Under the pieces are notes generated by a model. That model was given only the letters and a program-made list of their open reading frames with translations. It was not told the origin of the DNA and ran no database searches. A stretch of DNA of 64,000 nucleotides from Arsenicibacter rosenii. GTDB lineage: Bacteria > Bacteroidota > Bacteroidia > Cytophagales > Spirosomataceae. Below, piece after piece: positions 35,829 through 44,529 of the stretch. Every line of letters starts with the position of its first letter. Position 1 is the first letter of the stretch. The DNA is taken from assembly GCF_001870735.1 (NCBI RefSeq), contig NZ_MORL01000008.1, positions 170,901-234,900 of the forward strand, read 5' to 3'. Made by a program: the position numbers and the translations under genes.

Positions 35829-36491
35829 ATGCGACAGATCAGCGCATTAATGCGTAAAGAGTTTTTACTGGAATGGCGGCAGCGGTATGCACTCAATGGC
35901 ATGCTCCTTTACATTGTAGGAGCCGTTTTTGTTTGTTATCTGAGTTTTAACGCCCGCCGGAATCTGCTGACTCCGATCGTCTGGAATACGCTGTTCTGGA
36001 TTATCCTGCTTTTTTCTGCCATTAATGCCATTGCCAAAAGTTTTGTTCAGGAACGGGCCGGCCGGATGCTTTACTATTATACACTGGCCAGTCCGCAGCA
36101 GATTATCATTGCCAAAATTCTGTACAATACGGTTTTAATGCTGGTGCTGGCGGGGCTTGGCTTTGGGGTGTATGCCTTTGTGTTAGGGAATCCCGTCAAC
36201 GATATTCCGTTGTATATAGCCGCTCTGGTTTTGGGCGCTATTGGCTTTGCAGGATCACTTACGCTGATTGCCGGTATTGCCTCTAAGGCAGAGAACTCAG
36301 CGACATTGATGGCCATTCTGAGTTTCCCGGTAGTTCTCCCGTTGCTGCTTATGCTGCTTCGCGTATCAAAAAATGCACTTGATGGGCTTGATCGTAGCGT
36401 AAGCTTAGATGAGGTCAGTATTTTGCTGGCGATTGATGCCATCGTACTGGCACTTTCATGGATGTTGTTTCCGTTTTTATGGCGGAGTTAA
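35829..36491 (+). CDS. ccmB: Haem exporter subunit CcmB (220 aa)
   Basis: Inner-membrane permease of the cytochrome c maturation (system I) complex. Starts MRQISALMRKEFLLEWRQRY, the family's N-terminal signature, followed by about six hydrophobic segments; LASPQQIIIAKILYNTVLML is the central conserved part. The ATPase partner ccmA is not encoded next to it, so it must lie elsewhere if the pathway is complete. First of five ccm-type genes in a row. Confidence 0.92.
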   Translation: MRQISALMRKEFLLEWRQRYALNGMLLYIVGAVFVCYLSFNARRNLLTPIVWNTLFWIILLFSAINAIAKSFVQERAGRMLYYYTLASPQQIIIAKILYNTVLMLVLAGLGFGVYAFVLGNPVNDIPLYIAALVLGAIGFAGSLTLIAGIASKAENSATLMAILSFPVVLPLLLMLLRVSKNALDGLDRSVSLDEVSILLAIDAIVLALSWMLFPFLWRS

Positions 36492-36524
36492 TTTTTTCTT
36501 AGTTCTGATTTTGCAATAAAGTAT

Positions 36525-37184
36525 ATGCGCATTGCCTGGTGGAAAATTGTTAGCGTTGTAATCTTAACATACGTCATCTTTTGGGGGCTGATCGGAGGCG
36601 TTCCGCGGCAACCTATCCTGAACGAAAGTATCCGGAACGTATATTTTCACGTACCGCTTTGGTTCGGGATGATTATCCTGCTCTTAACCTCCATGATTTT
36701 CTCGGTCAGATACCTGCGGAATGGCCGGCCCGACGATGATCTTGTGGCGGTTGAGTTTGCTAATACGGCCATTCTGTTCGGTATACTGGGCTGTGCGACA
36801 GGATCGACCTGGGCCAGTTTTACCTGGGGCGACCCCTGGCCGAATGACCCGAAACTAAACGGTGTTGCCGTAGGCATGCTGCTTTATTTTGCCTACCTGA
36901 TTCTGCGCGGCTCGTTCGATGATGAACAGCGCCGCGCACGGATTTCGGCGGTGTACAATATTTTTGCCTTTGCGGTCTTTATCCCGCTTATTTTCATCTT
37001 ACCCCGTCTGACAGATTCCCTGCACCCCGGCAACGGCGGCAATCCTGCCTTTGGGCAATACGACATGGATAGCCAGATGCGTCTGGTGTTTTATCCGGCT
37101 GTGATTGGGTTTACGCTGCTGGGCGTCTGGATTACGGAAGTACGGGTGCGGCTACGCCGTATCCGCGCTGTGCTGGAAGCATAA
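36525..37184 (+). CDS. ccmC: Cytochrome c maturation protein CcmC (219 aa)
   Basis: Membrane protein that delivers haem to CcmE. About six membrane segments with the tryptophan-rich WWD-type motif TGSTWASFTWGDPWPNDPKL at about 88-107. The periplasmic histidines expected of the family are seen in VYFHVPLWFGM (H44) and SLHPGNGG. Length is close to the family norm. 33 bp after ccmB. Confidence 0.93.
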   Translation: MRIAWWKIVSVVILTYVIFWGLIGGVPRQPILNESIRNVYFHVPLWFGMIILLLTSMIFSVRYLRNGRPDDDLVAVEFANTAILFGILGCATGSTWASFTWGDPWPNDPKLNGVAVGMLLYFAYLILRGSFDDEQRRARISAVYNIFAFAVFIPLIFILPRLTDSLHPGNGGNPAFGQYDMDSQMRLVFYPAVIGFTLLGVWITEVRVRLRRIRAVLEA

Positions 37185-37274
37185 CCGGCGGAATGTTTTA
37201 TTTTCTTTTTCTGTTTCACAAAATGTAACGAACTGTAGTATCTGGCTCATGTTTGTTACCCAAAAACATACAGT

Positions 37275-37490
37275 ATGACGTTGTTATCAACAGTATCCCT
37301 ACTTCAGGAGCAGGTCGAGATGGCTGATCAGCTCCGGGCCGACGGCAAAATCTGGGTCGTTGTGGCGGTAATAGCCCTCGTTTTCGCAGGTATTATCACG
37401 TATCTGATCCGGCTCGACCGGCAAGTAGGTAAGCTGGAAAAAGAGGTCAAGGAAACACAATCACAAAAATCAGCGGCACGGATTTCCTGA
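37275..37490 (+). CDS. CcmD-like small membrane protein (71 aa)
   Basis: One hydrophobic helix (IWVVVAVIALVFAGIITYLI, about 26-45) followed by a charged, Lys/Glu-rich tail (DRQVGKLEKEVKETQ). Position between ccmC and ccmE and this topology match the small CcmD accessory protein, although sequence conservation in that family is low. Start ATG 37275; ATG 37320 (MADQLRADG) is also possible. Confidence 0.7.
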   Translation: MTLLSTVSLLQEQVEMADQLRADGKIWVVVAVIALVFAGIITYLIRLDRQVGKLEKEVKETQSQKSAARIS

Positions 37491-37516
37491 TTTATTCCCT
37501 TTATTCTATTAAAACC

Positions 37517-37951
37517 ATGAAAATCTCTCACATATTCGGCATTATCGTGATCGCCATTGCGATCGGTATTATCGTGTCTACTGCCGGCGACGCCAGTTCA
37601 TACGTAACCTTTACGAAAGCGCAGGAAATGGCCAGCAATGGTGATAACGACATGATCCACGTCGTTGGTAAATTACAGAAAAATACCAGCGGCCAGGCAA
37701 CAGATCTGATTTACGATCCGCAGATTGATCCGAACCACTTTGAGTTTACGCTGATCGATAATGAAAATAAACCCTGCAAGGTGATCTATAATGCCCCGAA
37801 ACCACAGGACTTCGACCGCTCGGAACAGGTTGTTGTGATTGGCGCGATGCAGGGGAATCATTTTAAAGCAGATAAAATTCTGCTGAAGTGCCCGTCGAAA
37901 TACCAGGAAAACAAACTGGAGACCAAAGAATACACAGCAAAAAAAGTTTAA
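37517..37951 (+). CDS. ccmE: Haem chaperone CcmE, Cys-variant (CxxxY)
   Basis: Periplasmic membrane-anchored haem chaperone. An N-terminal helix (FGIIVIAIAIGIIVSTAG) is followed by an OB-fold: VVGKLQKNTSG, YDPQIDPNHFEFTLID, VVVIGAMQGNHFKADKILLK. Where E. coli CcmE has the haem-binding His in HxxxY, this protein has K-C125-P-S-K-Y129, i.e. a CxxxY motif. CxxxY CcmE proteins are known from system I* in Desulfovibrio and archaea. Length 144 aa is normal. Fourth gene in the ccm run. Confidence 0.9.
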   Translation: MKISHIFGIIVIAIAIGIIVSTAGDASSYVTFTKAQEMASNGDNDMIHVVGKLQKNTSGQATDLIYDPQIDPNHFEFTLIDNENKPCKVIYNAPKPQDFDRSEQVVVIGAMQGNHFKADKILLKCPSKYQENKLETKEYTAKKV

Positions 37952-38030
37952 TGAGTGTATGACCGGATGGGCGGATTAGTCATGCTAATGCCTCATTCAC
38001 ACATCCACTGATTCATTCCATGTAAGCCTT

Positions 38031-40694
38031 ATGCATACAACAATTGGTAATGTAGGTCATTTCTTTGTCATTCTGTCGTTTGTGACGGCACTGGTGTCGA
38101 CGATTGCCTACTTCATTTCAGCACTCAACCGACAAGAAACCGCTGTAGTCCCGGCCGACGAAGAGCCGGAACTGGCTTATGCCTCGGCCGACGGTACGGT
38201 AGTGAAAACTTCCCGGCGAACAACTGCCAGGGCTGCTTCACCGGCCGCTTCTGCAACCGACAAAAACAGTGACGACTGGCGGAAACTGGCCCGCTGGTCG
38301 TTTTATGTTCATGCAGTAGCCATTCTCGGTGTCATTTACTGCCTGTTCTCCATTGTCTACAACCATTATTTCGAGTACCACTATGCGTGGAGTCATTCAT
38401 CGCGGGCATTGCCGCTGAAATACATGATTTCGTGTTTCTGGGAAGGTCAGGAAGGAAGCTTCCTGCTTTGGCTTTTCTGGAATGCCTTGCTGGGAATCTG
38501 GCTGATCAATAGCAACAGTAAACAGTGGGAAGGTCCGATGATGACGGTGTTTGCCCTCGTACAGGCGTTCCTCGCGTCTATGATTCTGGGTGTGGTTTTC
38601 GGCGAGACCTTCAAGCTGGGCAGCTCGCCCTTCCTGCTGCTGAAAGAAGCGATTCCGGATGCACCTGTCTTTACCATGGATCCGAATTTTATTCCAAAGG
38701 ATGGTAACGGTCTGAACCCACTCCTGCAAAATTACTGGATGGTGATTCACCCGCCGACCCTGTTCCTTGGCTTTGCCCTGACGCTGGTTCCGTTTGCGTA
38801 CTGCATAGCCGGTCTGTGGCAAAATAAACCCCTCGACTGGATTCGTCCGGCTCTGCCATGGTCATCACTGGGCGCCCTGGTTCTGGGTGTTGGTATTATG
38901 ATGGGCGGCTACTGGGCTTACGAAACGCTGAACTTCGGCGGCTACTGGAACTGGGACCCTGTCGAAAATGCGGTTTATGTACCGTGGCTCGTGCTGGTTG
39001 GTGCCATTCATACCATGCTGATTGCCCGCAAAAGCTCTACCGGACTAAAAACGGCCATTATCCTGACTATTACGCAGTTTTTGTTAGTGATTTATTCGAC
39101 GTTCCTGGCACGGAGCGGTATCCTTGGTAATGCCTCGGTCCACTCGTTTACGGATCTGGGTCTGTCTGGTCAGCTCCTGATTTATCTGCTGGCATTCATT
39201 GCGCTTTCGGTAGCACTGATGGTCAGCAAATGGAAACTGATGCCAGGCGATGAGCAGGAAGTAGCCGTGTATAACAAGGAATTCTGGATTTTTGTCGGCG
39301 CAACGATTCTGTCACTGGCCGCTTTCCAGGTCATTGCCACAACGTCTATTCCGGTCTATAACAAAGTGGCCGAGCTGTTTGGTGTAGTATCGAACCTGGC
39401 GCTTCCCGCCGATCAGGCAGCCCACTACAATAAATTTCAGATCTGGTTTTTCGTTGCGATTGCGATCCTGACCGGCATCGGCCAGTTCCTGTGGTGGCGT
39501 AAAATTGAAAAAGGTAATCTGAATGCCCTCGTTACGCCGGGTATCGTGACCCTGCTGATCAGTGCCGCCATCATTGCCCTGGCCAAAGTCGGTGACCCGA
39601 TCTACATGGTTTTGCTGGTTTCGTCGGTTTTTGCGCTAGTGACCAATTCAACCATTATGATTGGCATTCTGAAAGGTAATTACAAACTTTCGGGCGGTGC
39701 CGTGGCGCATATTGGTCTGGCACTGATGCTGATCGGGGTGTTGTTTTCATCCGGTTATTCGCACGTGGTATCGCTCAACAACAGCGGTCTGCTGATTTCC
39801 CGTCAGGAAGAATTCACAAAGAACAACAACCGCGAAAATAAAGAAAACGTGTTGCTGTGGATGAACCAGCCGGAGAAAATGGATAACTACCAGCTGACCT
39901 ACCGCGGCGAGCGTATCGAAATCCGGGACGTACCGGGTTATGTCCCACGCTCATGGGTGTCGGTCATTGAAGGCGATTTCCACGGTGTGGCGCAGCGGGA
40001 TATTATCCAGAACGGGCAGGTATACCACAAAAAAGGCGATACCATGGCGGTTTATCCGGAAAATACTTATTACGAAGTAGAATACCGTGAGCCTGACGGC
40101 AAGATTTTCTCGCTCTATCCGCGCGCACAGGTAAACGAAAAAATGGGTTTACTGGCCTCGCCTGATATCAAGCGTAAAGCCGGCCGCGACCTGTACACCT
40201 ACGTTTCGTCGATTCCGGATCCGGAACAAGGGGCCGAGTGGCAAAAGACAGAAACCTACAAGGTAGCGATCAAGGACACCTTTTTCCTCAACGACTATGT
40301 AGCGATTCTGGATAACGTCGTACGGACCAACGACATCGAGGGCATGACGCTCGGGCCGCAGGATGCAGCGGTAAAAGCCGTTGTACGGGTACTCGACAAA
40401 AATAAGGAGCATATCATTACCCCTGCTTTTATCATCAAGGACCGGGTTGTAGGCCGCAAAGCCGAAACCAACGAAGAACTGGGCCTTCGGATTCAGCTGA
40501 ACGAAATTGACCCGACTACGGGCCGGTTCACGTTTGCCGTCAACCGTACCCAGCGGAAGTGGATTGTGATGAAAGCGCTTGAGAAACCATACATTAACCT
40601 GTTATGGATTGGTACGCTGATTGTCGTGCTCGGCTTTGGCCTATCAACCGTCCGTCGTTACCGTGATTTCTCTAAAATGAGGCTGCGGGATTAA
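38031..40694 (+). CDS. ccmF: Cytochrome c haem lyase subunit CcmF (887 aa)
   Basis: Large polytopic membrane protein that attaches haem to apocytochrome c. The WWD motif is clear: GGYWAYETLNFGGYWNWDP at about residues 291-309. A histidine-bearing loop (NYWMVIHPPTLFLGFALTL) precedes it, and the C-terminal third contains a large soluble region (about 600-850) before a final helix (LLWIGTLIVVLGFGLSTV). It is longer than E. coli CcmF (about 650 aa), mainly because of an N-terminal linker rich in Ala/Thr (about 40-80) and the soluble region. No ccmG, ccmH or ccmI follows. Confidence 0.93.
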   Translation: MHTTIGNVGHFFVILSFVTALVSTIAYFISALNRQETAVVPADEEPELAYASADGTVVKTSRRTTARAASPAASATDKNSDDWRKLARWSFYVHAVAILGVIYCLFSIVYNHYFEYHYAWSHSSRALPLKYMISCFWEGQEGSFLLWLFWNALLGIWLINSNSKQWEGPMMTVFALVQAFLASMILGVVFGETFKLGSSPFLLLKEAIPDAPVFTMDPNFIPKDGNGLNPLLQNYWMVIHPPTLFLGFALTLVPFAYCIAGLWQNKPLDWIRPALPWSSLGALVLGVGIMMGGYWAYETLNFGGYWNWDPVENAVYVPWLVLVGAIHTMLIARKSSTGLKTAIILTITQFLLVIYSTFLARSGILGNASVHSFTDLGLSGQLLIYLLAFIALSVALMVSKWKLMPGDEQEVAVYNKEFWIFVGATILSLAAFQVIATTSIPVYNKVAELFGVVSNLALPADQAAHYNKFQIWFFVAIAILTGIGQFLWWRKIEKGNLNALVTPGIVTLLISAAIIALAKVGDPIYMVLLVSSVFALVTNSTIMIGILKGNYKLSGGAVAHIGLALMLIGVLFSSGYSHVVSLNNSGLLISRQEEFTKNNNRENKENVLLWMNQPEKMDNYQLTYRGERIEIRDVPGYVPRSWVSVIEGDFHGVAQRDIIQNGQVYHKKGDTMAVYPENTYYEVEYREPDGKIFSLYPRAQVNEKMGLLASPDIKRKAGRDLYTYVSSIPDPEQGAEWQKTETYKVAIKDTFFLNDYVAILDNVVRTNDIEGMTLGPQDAAVKAVVRVLDKNKEHIITPAFIIKDRVVGRKAETNEELGLRIQLNEIDPTTGRFTFAVNRTQRKWIVMKALEKPYINLLWIGTLIVVLGFGLSTVRRYRDFSKMRLRD

Positions 40695-40696
40695 CG

Positions 40697-40863
40697 AATG
40701 GGCAATGTAAAATGAATAATAGTTAATGAATAATGGACAATGGTTGATGAATAATGAATGCTTTGGGGTTTAGCCGGTGCATTCCTTCCATTATTCATTT
40801 TACATTGTTCATTATTCATTTTACATTGTTCATTATCCATTTCACATTGCTCATTATTCATTT
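40697..40863. repeat. Self-complementary AT-rich tandem repeat, 21-bp period
   Basis: Directly after ccmF. On the right are four units of a 21-bp repeat containing ATTATTCATTTTACATTG (perfect at 40790-40807 and 40811-40828, diverged at 40832 and 40853). On the left the perfect complement CAATGTAAAATGAATAAT occurs at 40703-40720 with two decayed copies. The transcript could fold into a long stem of about 18 bp or more. It may terminate ccmF transcription. Confidence 0.85.
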
Positions 40864-40932
40864 AAACAAGCATTGGGTACGGCAGAACATTCGGGCGCCG
40901 TACCCGTTTTTATGTATTGCTGCTTACAGATC

Positions 40933-41163
40933 ATGAAACTGAAAGATACCGTTCTGCTCTCACTGGCCATTGGCAGTTTCTTACTTTGGGTGCTTGAAAT
41001 CCGCCGGACAAATAACTTTGCGGACAGCTATCCGTTTTTGATGCTGGCACTGGCATTTTTACTGGCGTTTCAATTTGTCCGCGTGAAGCGTCGTCAGGAA
41101 AATAAAGAAGTCTCGCCAACGATTAAGGACATGGCTGAGCGTAAAAAGAAGAAGAAAAAATAA
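40933..41163 (+). CDS. Small two-helix membrane protein (76 aa)
   Basis: Two hydrophobic segments (TVLLSLAIGSFLLWVLEI and YPFLMLALAFLLAFQFVRV) and a very basic C-terminus ending in six lysines. I start at ATG 40933 (MKLKDTVLLS); a longer in-frame ATG at 40777 lies inside the AT-rich repeat and is not credible. The stop is 9 bp before the CorC/HlyC-like gene, so the two are probably co-transcribed. No family recognised. Confidence 0.7.
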   Translation: MKLKDTVLLSLAIGSFLLWVLEIRRTNNFADSYPFLMLALAFLLAFQFVRVKRRQENKEVSPTIKDMAERKKKKKK

Positions 41164-41172
41164 TTCCCTCCT

Positions 41173-42450
41173 ATGGAATACGGCTTATTGCTGGGTGCTT
41201 TTCTGGCGTTGATTCTGGCAGGCTTTTTCTCCGCAGTTGAGACAGCCTACGCCTCGGTAAACCGCTTGTATTTCGAACTACAACGAAAAAACAGCCCGCT
41301 GGGAGAAAAACTGGTCTACGGTTTCCTCAAAAAACCAATCTTATTCGTTGGCACAACGCTGACCGGTAACACGCTTTTTCTGGTGCTGTACGCCGTTTTT
41401 GGTGTATTGGCCCTTGATCCGGTTCTGGTGTCGGTTCTGCCCGATAACTACGACAACCCAGCCATTGTTATCTTGCTGGAAACCATTATACTGACCACTT
41501 TTTTTCTGCCATTTGCCGATTATCTGCCCAAAAGCCTGGCCCTGATTCACCCGGATGCCTTCATGGAACGCCTGGCGATCCCGATCTGGGTCATTTATCA
41601 GGCCATTGCTCCGATTGTACGGTTGCTGGTTGGCACGGCACGGTTGTTTATCCGCTATATTCTGCGACAAAAATCACCGGAGATCAAACCGGTTTTCGGG
41701 CTTACAGACTTAAACCATTATCTCCAGCAGGTTAATCAGAAGGTATCACCTGAAGAGGAAATTGAGGTAGATACCCGTATTCTGAACAATGCCATTGAGT
41801 TTAAGGATGTACGGGTACGGGATTGCCTCGTGCCACGCCGGGAAGTGTGTGCCGTAGATGTTGAAGATACGCTGGATGAACTCCGGAAAGCGTTTCAGGA
41901 AAGCGGCCACTCGAAAATTCTGGTTTATCGTGACAATATTGACGATGTGATCGGTTATTGCCATGCCCTGGCTCTCTTCAAAAAGCCGTCCTCTATTGCC
42001 AGTATCCTGACCCCGATTCTGACGATTCCGGAAACGATGCCCGCCAACGACCTGTTGATACGGTTTCTTTCCGAACGGAAAAGCATTGCGCTGGTCGTTG
42101 ATGAGTTCGGCGGTACAGCCGGCATCATTACTGTAGAAGATATCGTGGAACAGATTTTCGGCGAGATTCAGGACGAATTTGACGCCAACGAAGACTGGGT
42201 AGAGCGGCAACTCGACGAACATACGTGGTTGCTGAGTGCGCGCCATGAAATAGACTACCTGAACGAAACCTACGGCTGGGACATTCCGGAAGGTGATTAC
42301 GACACACTTGGCGGATTGATTCTGGCCGTAAATGAAGACCTGCCGGCTACCGGCGAAATCATTGACTTTGCCCCGTTTGTCTTTACCATCGATTCCATGG
42401 ACGGCACCCGCATCAATACCGTCAAGGTCTATGTAAACAACTTGTTGTAG
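41173..42450 (+). CDS. CNNM/CorC/HlyC-type membrane protein with CBS pair (425 aa)
   Basis: N-terminal CNNM (DUF21) transmembrane domain, residues 1-165 (LILAGFFSAVETAYASVNR, then GNTLFLVLYAVF and FLPFADYLPKSLAL), followed by a CBS pair at about 215-340 (VRDCLVPRREVCAVD; ALVVDEFGGTAGIITVEDIVE) and a C-terminal CorC_HlyC domain at about 355-425 (YDTLGGLILAV). Family members are linked to Mg/Co efflux and related ion homeostasis. The GldE gliding protein also belongs to this superfamily, but I have no specific evidence for GldE here. The stop codon lies within the first palindrome (42449-42472). Confidence 0.88.
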   Translation: MEYGLLLGAFLALILAGFFSAVETAYASVNRLYFELQRKNSPLGEKLVYGFLKKPILFVGTTLTGNTLFLVLYAVFGVLALDPVLVSVLPDNYDNPAIVILLETIILTTFFLPFADYLPKSLALIHPDAFMERLAIPIWVIYQAIAPIVRLLVGTARLFIRYILRQKSPEIKPVFGLTDLNHYLQQVNQKVSPEEEIEVDTRILNNAIEFKDVRVRDCLVPRREVCAVDVEDTLDELRKAFQESGHSKILVYRDNIDDVIGYCHALALFKKPSSIASILTPILTIPETMPANDLLIRFLSERKSIALVVDEFGGTAGIITVEDIVEQIFGEIQDEFDANEDWVERQLDEHTWLLSARHEIDYLNETYGWDIPEGDYDTLGGLILAVNEDLPATGEIIDFAPFVFTIDSMDGTRINTVKVYVNNLL

Positions 42451-42472
42451 AGACGCAAAATATTGCGTCTCT
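42449..42472. repeat. Palindromic element, copy 1
   Basis: AGAGACGCAA (42449-42458), loop AATA, TTGCGTCTCT (42463-42472): perfect 10-bp arms. It overlaps the stop codon of the CNNM-CBS gene. Same core as the element 55 bp further on. Confidence 0.85.
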
Positions 42473-42503
42473 GCATGCGCCAGCTTTCTGTAACCAAAAA
42501 ATG

Positions 42504-42523
42504 AGACGCAAAATATTGCGTCT
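42504..42523. repeat. Palindromic element, copy 2
   Basis: AGACGCAA, loop AATA, TTGCGTCT: same core as copy 1 with 8-bp arms. It ends at the stop codon of the convergent M20 deacetylase. The pair may serve as a bidirectional terminator or represent a mobile REP-like element. Confidence 0.85.
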
Positions 42524-43609
42524 TTACACGACCTTTTCCAGCATTTGAATATACATGCCGATGCCTTCTTCGATTTCGTGCAGGTAGATAAATTCATCGG
42601 CCGTATGCGAACGCTCTGAATGGCCGGGGCCACATTTCAGCGACGGACAGTCAAGCAATGCCTGATCTGAAGTAGTCGGTGAACCGTACGGTTTACGCCC
42701 CATCGCTATACCGGCCTGAATAATCGGATGGTCAACCGGAATGCTCGACGGCTTCAGCCGGATCGAACGCGGATTGACCTCTGAAGCAATGTTTTCGCGG
42801 ATAATGGCAATTACCTCTTCAAGGGTATATTGCTCGGTCACCCGCACATCAACCGTAAAGGTACAGGCATCCGGCACCACGTTATGCTGCGTACCGGCGT
42901 TGATAATGGTTACCGACATTTTTACCGGTCCCAGTGTCGGCGATACTTTCGGAAACTGGTAGGTTGTCAGCCAGTTGATATCCTGAATCGCTTTGTAGAT
43001 AGCATTTTCGCCTTCGTTGCGGGCGGCATGTCCTGATCGGCCGCGTGCCGTACAGTCCAGCACCAATAAGCCTTTTTCTGCTACCGCCAGATGCATCTCG
43101 GTAGGCTCACCAACAATAGCGAAACTGATCGGCGGCAGATCATCGACAATCAGCTCAAGGCCATCCCGGCCCGAAATTTCTTCTTCGGCCGAAATCGCCA
43201 GCATGACATTGTAGCTCAGATCGGCACGATCATAAAAGTAGCAGAACGTCGCAATCAGGGAAACCAGACACCCGCCGGCATCGTTACTGCCCAGCCCGTA
43301 CAGTTTGCCATCACGGACAATTGGCGCAAAGGGGTCAAGGGTCCATGATTTATTCGGCTTCACCGTATCATGATGAGAGTTCAGCAAAACCGTTGGTTTG
43401 GTCGGGTCAAAGTGCAGATTATACGCCCAGATATTATTTTTTTTACGCTGAAAAGGAATGTTTTGATCAGTCAGAAACGCTTCGAGCAGCAGGGCCGTCC
43501 GGTCCTCTTCACGGCTAAACGAAGGCGTAGCAATCAGGCGTTTAAGCAGCTCAATAGCGGCTTCTGTTAAGACGGCCTGACGGGAAGATATATCAGTTAA
43601 CAGAGACAT
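42524..43609 (-). CDS. M20 family metallo-deacetylase, ArgE/DapE type (361 aa)
   Basis: Zinc-dependent amidohydrolase. Metal-binding motifs: LLNSHHDTVKPN, GLGSNDAGGC and ISAEEEISGRDGLE (catalytic Glu pair). A dimerisation domain (about 180-290) carries VDVRVTEQYTLEEV; a final metal His lies in the C-terminal CGPGHSERSHTADEF. The family includes N-acetylornithine or N-acetylcitrulline deacetylase (arginine synthesis) and succinyl-diaminopimelate desuccinylase. The C-terminal SxRSHTADE-type segment and length fit the Bacteroidetes ArgE-like group best, but no arginine genes lie nearby to confirm it. Confidence 0.88.
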   Translation of the reverse strand: MSLLTDISSRQAVLTEAAIELLKRLIATPSFSREEDRTALLLEAFLTDQNIPFQRKKNNIWAYNLHFDPTKPTVLLNSHHDTVKPNKSWTLDPFAPIVRDGKLYGLGSNDAGGCLVSLIATFCYFYDRADLSYNVMLAISAEEEISGRDGLELIVDDLPPISFAIVGEPTEMHLAVAEKGLLVLDCTARGRSGHAARNEGENAIYKAIQDINWLTTYQFPKVSPTLGPVKMSVTIINAGTQHNVVPDACTFTVDVRVTEQYTLEEVIAIIRENIASEVNPRSIRLKPSSIPVDHPIIQAGIAMGRKPYGSPTTSDQALLDCPSLKCGPGHSERSHTADEFIYLHEIEEGIGMYIQMLEKVV

Positions 43610-43638
43610 AATTTGTGGGCATTGTTAGTCAAAGATAC

Positions 43639-44529
43639 CTATTCTTCACGGAATTTCACCCCGCGCTCCCTTAGAAAGTTCTTAATAACATCGACATGGA
43701 CACATTGCCCGACATTCAGAAACGGGTAGTTAGACACCTTTGCTTTACGCCCGTTTACCAGTACTTCACGATCTTCAATGTCAAAGCCAAGATGTAAATG
43801 CCGGGTCGAACTCTGAAGCCCGTATATCACTCCGTTTATATCAAATAAAGGTCCGCCGCTTTGCCCGCGTAACCCCGGCGTACTGATTTCGACTCCCGAA
43901 ATACCGGGCATATTCTGTTCGGAAATCAAACGGGTAACGATGCCATCGATCGGAAAGGGAGGCGAACTTGACCGTCCCTCCGCCGTCCACTCAATATCGT
44001 CAATCATGGGATTAAACCGGAAATTCGTAAAGTCAGGAAAAGGATATCCTAACCGGCATAAACTGCGTCCGGGTTTTATCTTGCTGCTGTCTTTCAAAAA
44101 GCGGGCATGAGACTGATACAGGATCTGATTGTATCCCAGAAAACGGATCAGCGCCAGATCAACATGGGGGTGCATGTCTACTTTCAGCTCAGAAAACGTA
44201 TCCACACAGTTGTGAAAGTTGTTGCGGATACGGACCATGCTTTCCGGCCGGAGCTTATACTTTTCCTCAAGTTTCGATAAATGTTTGCCATAATGGCCGT
44301 CTTTTACCAAATGACGCCGTTCGCCCAGAAAATCAAGGTAATTCCGGTAAATACTGTCAGCGGTTACGATTAATTCAGCAACGTGTTTACAGGTGATGGC
44401 ACACGCTTCGTCGTTAACAAAAAAAAGGGTGGCACTGCCGGGAATGATTTCACTGTGACCGTACAGACGAATAATCGAATGCAAAGGCCGCGTGAACTGA
44501 TTAATGCGCTCAATAGCGTCTACAAACAT
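43639..44529 (-). CDS. Trypsin-like serine protease-fold protein without signal peptide (296 aa)
   Basis: S1/S46-like chymotrypsin fold inferred from the catalytic triad order: H49 in AITCKHVAEL, D124 in PHVDLALIRF and S224 in LRGQSGGPLFDINGVIYGLQ. All three residues and the oxyanion context GQSGGP are intact, so it may be active. No signal peptide or transmembrane segment is seen, which is unusual for this fold in bacteria and resembles stand-alone 'trypsin-like peptidase domain' proteins of conflict or stress systems. I chose the ATG at 44529 (MFVDAIERIN); the frame extends to 44589. It lies 103 bp downstream of the small membrane protein gene. Confidence 0.72.
   Translation of the reverse strand: MFVDAIERINQFTRPLHSIIRLYGHSEIIPGSATLFFVNDEACAITCKHVAELIVTADSIYRNYLDFLGERRHLVKDGHYGKHLSKLEEKYKLRPESMVRIRNNFHNCVDTFSELKVDMHPHVDLALIRFLGYNQILYQSHARFLKDSSKIKPGRSLCRLGYPFPDFTNFRFNPMIDDIEWTAEGRSSSPPFPIDGIVTRLISEQNMPGISGVEISTPGLRGQSGGPLFDINGVIYGLQSSTRHLHLGFDIEDREVLVNGRKAKVSNYPFLNVGQCVHVDVIKNFLRERGVKFREE

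Noticed and set aside
40777-40932. N-terminal extension of the 76-aa membrane protein
   Set aside because: Falls in the AT-rich self-complementary repeat; the peptide is only translated repeat.
41173-42450. Calling the CNNM-CBS protein GldE
   Set aside because: Superfamily matches but no specific GldE feature or gld neighbour is visible.
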